From: Gottfriedia luciferensis
GTDB lineage: Bacteria; Bacillota; Bacilli; Bacillales; Bacillaceae_G
Length of the DNA stretch: 64,000 nucleotides
Direction: 5' to 3'
NCBI RefSeq assembly: GCF_001712755.1
Contig: NZ_MDKC01000002.1
Span: forward strand, 310,001-374,000
Shown: positions 57,313 through 64,000 of the stretch, in pieces
Position numbering within the stretch: the stretch's first letter is position 1
Layout: the number at the start of each line of letters is the position of its first letter
The notes under the pieces: generated by a model
What the model saw: the letters and a program-made list of their open reading frames with translations, nothing else
The model's database searches: none
What the model was told of the DNA's origin: nothing
Program-made: the position numbers and the translations under genes

Positions 57313-57755
57313 ATAAATCGATTATTTTATCCCCAATAATTTAATAATTAAACTTATAAAAAAGTAAATGACGTAGAGGGTTATGCTACATGTCGTTTAC
57401 TTTTTTTATTTTTTCACTGTATTCAATGACTAATTGACTAAATTGAATTATAGGAAGGAATTAAGATCGTAAACAAATAAAGTCCATTATTGAGGAAAAG
57501 ATTTTGATGAAAAAAATATCACAATTAATGCAGCTTGCAACAAAGAATCTTAGTATTTCAATAAAAATTTCATTTACCGTATTAGTAGAACATACTAAGA
57601 AAGAAATTAAATCGTTATAAAGCATAAATGGGTAGCGAGTTAGGTTGTCAAGTATCCGTTTTGTTTAATTCACTTCATAAATTTTAATTATTTATTATTT
57701 AGTTTCTTTTCGTTAGATTTTTGTATTCATGCTAATTAAAAAAGAACCACTAGGA
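57313..57755. other. intergenic region up to the IS element
   Basis: It contains one terminator and a 37-codon ATG frame (57507-57620, product starting MKKISQLMQLATKNLSISIK) with only a weak GAGGA ten bases upstream. I leave that frame uncalled. The original upstream region of tgl should lie here, left of the inserted IS. Confidence 0.45.
57361..57411 (+). terminator. terminator of the sugar cluster
   Basis: AAAGTAAATGACGTAG pairs with CTAC(AT)GTCGTTTACTTT around a short loop, followed by TTTTTATTTTTT. Confidence 0.85.
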
Positions 57756-57827
57756 TAGACTGCACCCCTTAAAGTAGATGTTGAAAAACCCACATATGGG
57801 CAACATTGATTTTAAGGGGTGTTTCTT

Positions 57828-58127
57828 ATGGCGAAAAAAGGACAAAAGTTTCAAAAATATAGTATGGAAATTAAGGCAGAAGCAATCCGTTTAAAAGAAG
57901 AAGGTTATTCTTATAAGCAAATTGCTGACAGATTAAACATTGTAAGTAGTGACACTGTTACTACTTGGTGGATGAAATATCAAAGAGACGGACACGCATT
58001 TCATCTTGATAATAGAGGTCGAAAAAAAGATTATTCAGATCAAGAACGATACATTAAGAAATTGGAGTTAGAGAATGCCATTCTAAAAAAGTTTCAGGAA
58101 ATCTTGATAAAGGAGGGAAAAAACTAA
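57828..58127 (+). CDS. IS3-family transposase OrfA
   Basis: The 99-residue OrfA has an N-terminal helix-turn-helix (YSMEIKAEAIRLKEEGYSYKQIADRL) for end binding and a leucine-zipper-like tail (YIKKLELENAILKKFQEIL). ATG 57828 follows AAGGGGTG by six bases. Its last codons contain AAAAAAC (58118-58124), a classic -1 slippery heptamer, so part of the ribosomes should continue into OrfB to make the OrfAB transposase. Confidence 0.9.
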   Translation: MAKKGQKFQKYSMEIKAEAIRLKEEGYSYKQIADRLNIVSSDTVTTWWMKYQRDGHAFHLDNRGRKKDYSDQERYIKKLELENAILKKFQEILIKEGKN

Positions 58128-58990
58128 AGTTCCATATTGTTGACATTTTAAGAAGTCGATTTACAGTTGAAGATTTATGTAACTTTCTTGAGGTTTCTCA
58201 AAGTGGTTATTATAAGTATAAAAAGACTATTAAAGAGGATAAACATAGAGAACTAAAAGATTTAATTCTGAGATTGTATGATGAATCAGATAAACAATGG
58301 GGGTTTCGAAATATACACAGTGAGCTTGTAGAAGAATACCATATGAAGATTAATCATAAACGAGTATATCGACTTTGTAAGGAACTTGGAATCCGGTCTA
58401 TTATTAGAAAAAAGAGAAAGTATCCTAACTACAATCAATACAGATTGAAAGAACCGGAAACAATCGCACCAAACCGATTAAATAGAGATTTTAAAGTCGA
58501 TAAACCAAACCATAAGTGGGTAACTGACATTACTCCCTTCCAAGTAGGGGCTGAGAAATTACATTTATCAGCTATATTAGATCTTTATAATAATGAAATT
58601 CTTGCTTATGAAATGAGTAAAAATACAGAGACTCTTTTGGTAATAAAGACAGTGTATCAAGCAGTTCAAAAAGAAAAGGATGTGCAAAATGTTATTCTCC
58701 ATAGCGACAGGGGAACACAGTACACATCCAAGCTATACCAAGATACACTGGATGCTTACGGAATTAAGTCCAGTATGTCTCGACCAGGCAATCCATATGA
58801 TAATGCCTGTATAGAAAGCTTCTTTTCTCATTTAAAGACAGAAGCATTCTATCCCTATTCTGTACAAAATATGGAGGATTTAAAAGCGATAATTGATAAA
58901 TATATTTATAAATATAATCACAAAAGAAGACAAATACGACTGAATAGACAATCTCCAGTTAGTTTTAGACATCAACAACTGGCTTCTTAA
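58118..58990 (+). CDS. IS3-family transposase OrfB, made by -1 frameshift
   Basis: OrfB is in the -1 frame relative to orfA and open from the slippery site onward (LKFHIVDILRSRFTVEDLCNFLEVS). A reading that begins at TTG 58274 would lose about 50 residues. The rve/DDE core is complete: Asp in WVTDITPFQ, Asp in HSDRGTQYTS and Glu in NACIESFFSHLK, as in IS150-group elements. No premature stop is present, so the enzyme should be functional as OrfAB of about 387 residues. Confidence 0.9.
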   Translation, partial: KKLKFHIVDILRSRFTVEDLCNFLEVSQSGYYKYKKTIKEDKHRELKDLILRLYDESDKQWGFRNIHSELVEEYHMKINHKRVYRLCKELGIRSIIRKKRKYPNYNQYRLKEPETIAPNRLNRDFKVDKPNHKWVTDITPFQVGAEKLHLSAILDLYNNEILAYEMSKNTETLLVIKTVYQAVQKEKDVQNVILHSDRGTQYTSKLYQDTLDAYGIKSSMSRPGNPYDNACIESFFSHLKTEAFYPYSVQNMEDLKAIIDKYIYKYNHKRRQIRLNRQSPVSFRHQQLAS

Positions 58991-59111
58991 GCACGTAAAA
59001 AGGGAGCTATTTCAAAGAAATAACTCTGCTTTTTATTTCATATCCACTTTTTGGGGTCTTGACCAAGGAAAGGTCCTTCGACGAATATACACTTAAAAAA
59101 GATGATTGAAT

Positions 59112-60008
59112 ATGATGGGTATACATGGAAAACTAATACTTGATGTAGAAAAGAGGTATATTATGAATCGTTTTTCGGGATTGCCCACTCAAGAAATTGA
59201 CTCGGGTTCGTCTGACAGTAGTGTAAAAAAGATCATTCAACGGATGAATGAAGAACCGACTTTATTTGGATTTCGATCTGTTGAAGAGTATGAGGGGATG
59301 TTGCGAAATAACATAATTTTAAGTGCAAGAGCTATGTTTCAAAATAAAATCAGGTTTGCAGTATTTGAAAAATCTTATTGTAATCCAATGTACTGGCAAT
59401 TAATGAGAACTGGCGGATTCCTATTGAGGAGAGGCGTAAGACCTTCTGACGCAATTAATGATATTTTCATTAATAGTTCATATTATGCGTTTGAATGTGC
59501 AACGGCAATGGTCATCATTTATTACCATGCGGTCCTAAATCTTATTGGCGAAAACTTATTTAATCAAATATTTCAAAACATCTATTTATACGGCTGGCAT
59601 ACTAATACTGACTTAGGTATAGGTGCACAGTATTCTAACCGAATTTTACCTGGAGATATCGTATATTTTAATAATCCAGAATTTAATCCACTCACCCCTG
59701 AGTGGAGAGGGGAAAATGCGGTAGTTCTAGGAGATGGTACTTATTTTGGACATGGATTAGGAATATTGACAGCCGAACAAATGATTTTTGCCCTGAATAA
59801 AATGAGATGGCCAGGAGCATTTCGGTCAGCCTACCTGACTAATTCAGTTACAAGACCAAACTTTAAAAATTTGGCAGCATTATCGAATTGGCAACGAGAT
59901 CATTCAAATAATAAGCATAGGAATATAGTAATCCATCATAATGAAAGTTCGATTTCATTTGATCATTATATGTATTTGTTAAACTACTTTACGAATCACT
60001 TTATGTGA
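59112..60008 (+). CDS. tgl: protein-glutamine gamma-glutamyltransferase (spore transglutaminase)
   Basis: The protein (about 299 residues) has the Tgl active-site Cys near residue 129 in YAFECATAMVIIYYHAVL. It also has the later conserved PGDIVYFNNPEF..WRGENAVVLGDGTYFGHGLGI block with its His. Tgl cross-links spore-coat proteins between Gln and Lys. It is longer than B. subtilis Tgl (245), mainly by a C-terminal extension. The start is uncertain (ATG 59112 or 59115; no strong ribosome site). The IS end is only 47 bases upstream. Confidence 0.9.
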   Translation: MMGIHGKLILDVEKRYIMNRFSGLPTQEIDSGSSDSSVKKIIQRMNEEPTLFGFRSVEEYEGMLRNNIILSARAMFQNKIRFAVFEKSYCNPMYWQLMRTGGFLLRRGVRPSDAINDIFINSSYYAFECATAMVIIYYHAVLNLIGENLFNQIFQNIYLYGWHTNTDLGIGAQYSNRILPGDIVYFNNPEFNPLTPEWRGENAVVLGDGTYFGHGLGILTAEQMIFALNKMRWPGAFRSAYLTNSVTRPNFKNLAALSNWQRDHSNNKHRNIVIHHNESSISFDHYMYLLNYFTNHFM

Positions 60009-60051
60009 TGTTCAATTGTAATAAATATTACTTAAAACTATAAAAAACCAA

Positions 60052-60098
60052 AGTGAGGTCATGGCAGAGTGTTTTATTTGCTAAACCTCACTCTTTTT
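60052..60098 (+). terminator. terminator of tgl
   Basis: AGTGAGGT (60052-60059) pairs with ACCTCACT (60085-60092) around a long loop, followed by CTTTTT. Confidence 0.65.
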
Positions 60099-60169
60099 AT
60101 AATATTTCCATTAGTTTATGCCCTAATATTCCCAATAACTTTATTACTTCTTAATTTTACCATTGATGT

Positions 60170-60216
60170 AAAAGTGGGCAATGGAAGTTAAAAATACTTC
60201 AGTGCTCACTTTTTAA
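60170..60216 (+). terminator. second terminator-like hairpin
   Basis: AAAAGTGGGCA pairs with TGCTCACTTTT (one GU pair), with an inner GGAAGT/ACTTC stem. The A and T runs on either side would allow it to act in both directions. Confidence 0.55.
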
Positions 60217-60393
60217 AAGTATAAATATAACATTTCTAATTTAGATACAAAGGGTGGAAAAAATAAAGGAAAGTATTAATTAATTTTGATAAAATTAATA
60301 TACGTATTATATTTCATCTACATTTAATCTAAACGTAATCAAAGAAAAAATAGAAAAATGGCTTTTTGGTATACATAGAATGGAGGATATGGG

Positions 60394-61350
60394 ATGGCGG
60401 GAATAAAAGATATTGCCAAAGAAGCTGGAGTTTCCATTTCAACGGTGTCATATGCATTGAATGGTAGTCCAAAAGTAACAGAAGAAACTCGTAGCAGAAT
60501 CATGAAGATTGCAAATAGATTAGGTTACGTTCCTAATGCTGCGGCAAGGATGTTAAAGGTTAAAGAAACAAAAATTATTGGGGTATTCTTAGCTGATTAT
60601 GGAGGTTATTTTTACGGACCACTATTAAGAGGAATGAGACAAGCTTTAAACGACAAAGGTTATGAATTAATTGCTTGTTCTGGCGTGCAATCCCATCGAC
60701 TTTTACTAGAAAAAGTAATTGATGGTGGAATCATATTAGATCAGGCTTTTTCAGATGAAGAACTTTTAGACTATGCAGAAAAAAATTATAAAATGGTAGT
60801 GATGGATCGAGAATTACAGCACAATAATATTAAAGGCGTTCTATTAAATAATAATAGTGGAGCTAAATTAGCGATTAAAGAACTTCTTAAAAATGATGTA
60901 AAAAAAGTATATGCGGTAACAGGGCCAGAAGGATCATACGATTCAAGTAAACGTATGGAAGGTGTTAGAGAGGAAGTAGCAAATTATCCTGAAATTGAGT
61001 TAATTGAAATCGGTGGAAATTTCATGAAGGATTCAGGAGAGTTAGCAGCACAACAAATCTTTTCAAACTATAATGAGCCAAGTTCAATTTTCTGTTTAAA
61101 TGATGAAATGGCAATTGGGATCTATAACTATCTACAAAATACAGATTATAAAGTAGGGAAAGATGTCTATATTGTAGGTTTTGATAATATTGAATTATCA
61201 CAATATGTATCACCAAGATTAAGTACTGTATCTTATTCTACATTTGATTGGGGTTCATTAGCGGCTAAAAATTTATTGAAACTCATATCTAACGAAGTTA
61301 TTGAGAATGAGAAAATTGAAGTTTCATTAATTGTTGGTGGATCTTCTTAA
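60394..61350 (+). CDS. LacI family transcriptional regulator
   Basis: The 318-residue protein opens with a LacI helix-turn-helix (IKDIAKEAGVSISTVSYALNGSPKVTEETRSRIMKIANRLGY) and a periplasmic-binding-protein-like effector domain (IIGVFLADYGGYFYGPLLRGM, CLNDEMAIGIY, DVYIVGFDNIELSQYVSPRLSTV). It should sense a sugar or nucleoside. It may regulate the sugar cluster 3 kb upstream, but the IS and tgl separate them, so the target is a guess. GGAGGAT precedes the ATG. Confidence 0.88.
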   Translation: MAGIKDIAKEAGVSISTVSYALNGSPKVTEETRSRIMKIANRLGYVPNAAARMLKVKETKIIGVFLADYGGYFYGPLLRGMRQALNDKGYELIACSGVQSHRLLLEKVIDGGIILDQAFSDEELLDYAEKNYKMVVMDRELQHNNIKGVLLNNNSGAKLAIKELLKNDVKKVYAVTGPEGSYDSSKRMEGVREEVANYPEIELIEIGGNFMKDSGELAAQQIFSNYNEPSSIFCLNDEMAIGIYNYLQNTDYKVGKDVYIVGFDNIELSQYVSPRLSTVSYSTFDWGSLAAKNLLKLISNEVIENEKIEVSLIVGGSS

Positions 61351-61365
61351 GTAGATAATTATATC

Positions 61366-61440
61366 AGAAACTTAAGTTTTTCTTAAAGTGACTTAAATTT
61401 CTCTTAAAAAGAGATGTTTAAGTTTCTTTTTTATGTCTAA
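61366..61440 (+). terminator. possible terminator
   Basis: AGAAACTTAA (61366-61375) can pair with TTAAGTTTCT around a loop of about 50 bases that itself contains CTCTT/AAGAG pairs, then TTTTT. The long loop lowers confidence. Confidence 0.4.
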
Positions 61441-61629
61441 TAACGAAAATTTCACATACCGTAATAGGACGAAAAAAACAAAAAAAAACAGTTTTTAATA
61501 GTAAAATTGAACAAATGACTTAATTAAAAAAGAACATACCTTGGAATTCAACCTCTTTTACTAATATGACAGGAAATTATACTGACTTTGTCGAAATATT
61601 GAACTATATAAATTCTACCAAAGGACTGA

Positions 61630-62247
61630 GTGCTTTTGAACACATTATTGTTAACGGGTTTTGAACCTTTTTTGAACTTTTCAATTAATCCTACAGAAGA
61701 AATTGTGAAAGAGTTAAATAATCAAGAGGTTGGTGGGTTTCAAATAATTGGGGCAGTTTTACCTGTTGATTTCAGTACAGCGGGTAATGAGTTTATAAAA
61801 TTATTTCATACGTATAACCCATCGGCAGTTATATCATTAGGATTAGCAGGTGGTCGATTAAAAATAACGCCAGAACGGATCGCCATAAATTGCAATGATG
61901 GTGCAGCGGATAATAAAGGGAATAAATATGCAGGGGCTAAAATTGATCCAGAAGGCCCGGATGGACTATTTACAACACTTCCAATTCAAAAGATTGTTAA
62001 TGAATTAAACAATCACAAATTTCCAGCTGAAATATCCAATTCTGCAGGTACTTATTTGTGTAATAACGTGATGTATCAAATGCTTAATGAATTAAATAAA
62101 ATTAACAAGCAAATTCCGAGTGGCTTTATTCATATCCCAGCTTCACATGAAATGGCCGTAATTGATCAGAAATTGCCAAGTTGGTCACAAACTGATTTGA
62201 CGAACGCTATAAAGCTAGCAATCGAAGTGATTGATTTAAATGACTAG
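61630..62247 (+). CDS. pcp: pyrrolidone-carboxylate peptidase
   Basis: The 205-residue cysteine peptidase removes N-terminal pyroglutamate from peptides. The catalytic triad is Glu82 (TPERIAIN), Cys144 (AGTYLCNNVMY) and His168 (GFIHIPASHEM), nearly the same numbers as in characterised Bacillus enzymes. GTG 61630 follows AAAGGA by four bases; a TTG at 61636 is possible. It overlaps pxpB by eight bases. The product 5-oxoproline is the substrate of the following genes. Confidence 0.93.
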   Translation: MLLNTLLLTGFEPFLNFSINPTEEIVKELNNQEVGGFQIIGAVLPVDFSTAGNEFIKLFHTYNPSAVISLGLAGGRLKITPERIAINCNDGAADNKGNKYAGAKIDPEGPDGLFTTLPIQKIVNELNNHKFPAEISNSAGTYLCNNVMYQMLNELNKINKQIPSGFIHIPASHEMAVIDQKLPSWSQTDLTNAIKLAIEVIDLND

Positions 62248-62983
62248 CACCAAATTGGATATATTTCCAGTAGGTTGCTCTGGCTTAGTATGTTATTTAG
62301 GTGATTCCATTTCAATGGAAACAAATAAATTAGTACATGCTTTTTCAGAATATCTAAAAACTAAATTATTGACTAAAATAACAGCAGTTGTACCATCTTA
62401 TCATTCCATTACGATTTTTTATGATTCAATTAACTTTTCATACAAGGAAATATACCAAGAAATAAAAGGTCATTTTAATCGTTATACTAGTTCGAAAATT
62501 AACAGAGAACATACAATTTATAAAATTCCAATTTGTTTTAGTTCCACGTTTGGGACAGAACTTCCAAAAGTAGCAGAGCATAATAAACTAAAAACTGAAG
62601 AGGTAATTCGACTTTATTTAGAAAAAATGTATCCCATTTATATGATTGGTTTTATACCCGGGTTTCCATATCTTGGCGGGTTAAATCCTAAACTAGCAAC
62701 TCCTAGGCTAACAAAACCAAAAACAGTTTTAAAGGGTTCGGTTGGGATTGCTGGAAATCAAACAGGTATTTATCCATTTGAATCTCCTGGGGGATGGAAT
62801 ATTATTGGACGTACGCCAATTTCAATATTTTCAACGAAAAATAATGGCACAGAAAACTTTAAACCTGGAGATCTAGTGAAATTTTTTGAGATTAATATCG
62901 AAGGATTTAATGAGATTGAACAACTAGTGAAAGAGGACAACTATTCAATTAAAAAGGAAGTGCGTTTTATTGATTCACATTGA
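62240..62983 (+). CDS. pxpB: 5-oxoprolinase subunit PxpB
   Basis: The 247-residue protein is the KipI-like subunit: it has YMIGFIPGFPYLGGLNPKLATPRL and GSVGIAGNQTGIYPFESPGGWNIIGRTP, the family signatures. PxpB acts with PxpA and PxpC in ATP-dependent opening of 5-oxoproline to glutamate; in B. subtilis KipI also inhibits the sporulation kinase KinA. The ATG lies inside the end of pcp, and the stop overlaps the start of pxpA by 14 bases. Confidence 0.92.
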   Translation: MTSTKLDIFPVGCSGLVCYLGDSISMETNKLVHAFSEYLKTKLLTKITAVVPSYHSITIFYDSINFSYKEIYQEIKGHFNRYTSSKINREHTIYKIPICFSSTFGTELPKVAEHNKLKTEEVIRLYLEKMYPIYMIGFIPGFPYLGGLNPKLATPRLTKPKTVLKGSVGIAGNQTGIYPFESPGGWNIIGRTPISIFSTKNNGTENFKPGDLVKFFEINIEGFNEIEQLVKEDNYSIKKEVRFIDSH

Positions 62984-63728
62984 CTTAAACTGTGATTTAG
63001 GTGAAAGTTTTGGGAATTACAAAATAAATGATGAACAAATTATGCCACATATTACTTCTGCTAATATCGCTTGCGGATTTCATGCAGGAGATCCGTTTGT
63101 AATTTATGAAACAGTAAAATTAGCAAAGCAATATAATTTATCAATTGGAGCGCATCCAAGTTTTCCAGATTTACTTGGTTTTGGTAGAAGAGAAATGAAT
63201 TTCAGTGAAGAAGAAATATATAAATTAGTTCTCTATCAGATTGGAGCACTCTATTCGGTTTGCAAAGTAAACCAAGTTGAACTACGTCATTTAAAACCTC
63301 ATGGTGCACTTTATAATATGGCAGCTACTAATCTGAAACTTGCTTTAGCGATTACAAAAGCAATGAAAAGCTTCGATCCTTCACTAGTCTTATTTGGACT
63401 TGCAAATAGCAAATTAATTGAAGCTGCAATCGAAATGGATATCCCTTTTTCTTCAGAAGTATTTGCAGACCGGACATATGATGAAGATGGTTTATTAGTA
63501 CCTCGTAATCAATTAAACTCGGTTCATCACAATACTAAAGATGCCATTAAACAAGCACTTCAAATAGTAACAACTAATACCGTATCGACAATTTCCGGTA
63601 AAGATATTCCAATTCAAGCTGATACCATTTGTATACATAGTGATTCTGACATTTCTATTAAATTAGCGATGGAATTACGTAAGGTACTTAGTGAAAATAA
63701 TATACTTGTTAAGTCTATAGGAGCGTAA
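62970..63728 (+). CDS. pxpA: 5-oxoprolinase subunit PxpA (LamB/YcsF family)
   Basis: The 252-residue protein has the LamB/YcsF signature IDLNCDLGESFGNYKINDEQIMPHITSANIACGFHAGDP at its N terminus and later GAHPSFPDLLGFGRREM and LRHLKPHGALYN. It is the hydrolase-type subunit of ATP-dependent 5-oxoprolinase. TTG is the start, about nine bases after AAGGAAG, overlapping pxpB. pxpC starts four bases after its stop. Confidence 0.94.
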   Translation: MIHIDLNCDLGESFGNYKINDEQIMPHITSANIACGFHAGDPFVIYETVKLAKQYNLSIGAHPSFPDLLGFGRREMNFSEEEIYKLVLYQIGALYSVCKVNQVELRHLKPHGALYNMAATNLKLALAITKAMKSFDPSLVLFGLANSKLIEAAIEMDIPFSSEVFADRTYDEDGLLVPRNQLNSVHHNTKDAIKQALQIVTTNTVSTISGKDIPIQADTICIHSDSDISIKLAMELRKVLSENNILVKSIGA

Positions 63729-63732
63729 TACT

Positions 63733-64000
63733 TTGAAAGAGCTTTTTGAAGTTTTACAAAGAGGAGTATCTATTTCAATTCAAGATAATGGTAGGAATGG
63801 ATTTAGACATTTAGGGATACCTGTATCTGGTGCGATGGACAAGCTAGCTTATCAAATTGGAAATCTATTATTAGGAAATAAATTTAATGCATCTAGTATC
63901 GAAATTGCGATTGGTGGTACAGTCTTAAAAGCATTAAATCAATGTTCAATCGTCATTACAGGCGGAAATTTGAAACCTACAATTAACGGTAAATTCGTTG
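63733..64000 (+). CDS. pxpC: 5-oxoprolinase subunit PxpC, 5' part only
   Basis: A frame from TTG 63733 (TAGGAG nine bases upstream) runs to the window end. The product starts KELFEVLQRGVSISIQDNGR, then GFRHLGIPVSGAMDKLAYQIGNLLLGN, the typical N terminus of the KipA / biotin-dependent carboxyltransferase-like family (PxpC). About 89 of an expected 320-340 residues are visible. It completes the PxpBAC set. Confidence 0.9.
   Translation, partial: MKELFEVLQRGVSISIQDNGRNGFRHLGIPVSGAMDKLAYQIGNLLLGNKFNASSIEIAIGGTVLKALNQCSIVITGGNLKPTINGKFV

Larger units (their letters stand above)
57756..59065 (+). mobile_element. IS3-family (IS150-like) insertion sequence, apparently intact
   Basis: The ends are inverted: 57756 onward (TAGACTGCACCCC...AAAGTAGAT) and the complement of the right end at 59065 (TGGTCAAGACCCC...AAAGTGGAT) match at 16 of 24 positions. 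Between them are orfA and orfB joined by a slippery heptamer. A nested hairpin sits between the left end and the orfA ATG. AGG flanks both sides (57752-57754 and 59066-59068) and may be the 3-bp target duplication, with the left boundary uncertain by one base. Total about 1.31 kb. Confidence 0.85.
60009..60393. other. intergenic region with two hairpins
   Basis: Two terminator-like hairpins (listed separately) follow tgl. The rest, upstream of the LacI-type regulator, has no promoter I can define. No gene seen. Confidence 0.5.

Noticed and set aside
57507-57620. 37-codon frame upstream of the IS
   Set aside because: Only a weak GAGGA at ten bases, no recognisable family and no terminator; could be a remnant but cannot be supported.

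Overview
The window is a piece of a low-GC Firmicutes chromosome from a spore-forming member of the Bacillaceae. This is inferred from the AT-rich sequence, the strong AGGAGG-type ribosome sites with frequent TTG and GTG starts, the HutP-controlled histidine operon, an S-box (SAM-I) riboswitch, a sporulenol-type cyclase (sqhC), spore transglutaminase (tgl) and many B. subtilis-like gene families. I cannot name the species from sequence alone. No rRNA, tRNA, prophage or CRISPR array was seen.

Layout. 1-3.3 kb: the end of a SIMPL-domain gene, an MpsC-like protein, psiE, a GRDP-like protein with a Ser/Cys repeat tail, and a VOC protein. 3.4-9.5 kb: the histidine-utilisation operon hutPHUIG, with a good sigma-A promoter, a probable HutP-responsive attenuator between hutP and hutH, and no hutM permease at its end. 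9.5-9.9 kb: an intergenic array of 22 copies of a TGCAAWTAA core spaced mostly 21 bp apart; a second array of 11 copies follows thrB at 31 kb. 10-19 kb: small, mostly uncharacterised genes (RibD-C/DHFR-like reductase, lipoproteins, HAD phosphatase, FN3/SH3 secreted protein, Imm26-DUF4240 protein, DUF3892 protein) and the 5' end remnant of an insertion sequence. 19-21 kb: sqhC with a small membrane-protein gene before it.

21-31 kb is an aspartate-family amino-acid locus: SAM riboswitch, yitJ (homocysteine methyltransferase fused to methylenetetrahydrofolate reductase), cobalamin-dependent metH, metA (acetyl-CoA type by Glu111), then hom-thrC-thrB. hom makes homoserine, which metA and thrB send to methionine and threonine respectively. 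31-43 kb: a small spore-protein-like gene, a LysM-3D wall protein, two different M3 oligoendopeptidases, a heterodimeric ABC exporter with one degenerate ATP site, a nitroreductase and an APC permease. 43-51.5 kb: a Dpp/Opp-like permease pair without ATPases, an alpha/beta-hydrolase gene fragment, two Nudix hydrolases, a CcdC-like protein, a HipA-like kinase, a GyrI-like protein and an internally duplicated protein.

51.7-57.3 kb is a carbohydrate or polyol catabolic cluster: AraC regulator, two Gfo/Idh/MocA dehydrogenases (the second frameshifted), two xylose-isomerase-like TIM-barrel enzymes and a ThuA-like protein. It is followed by an intact IS3-family element (57.76-59.07 kb), inserted just upstream of tgl, and then by a LacI-type regulator. 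The window ends in a pyroglutamate salvage operon: pcp followed by pxpB-pxpA-pxpC, the last cut by the window end. Together pcp and pxpBAC would release 5-oxoproline from peptides and hydrolyse it to glutamate.
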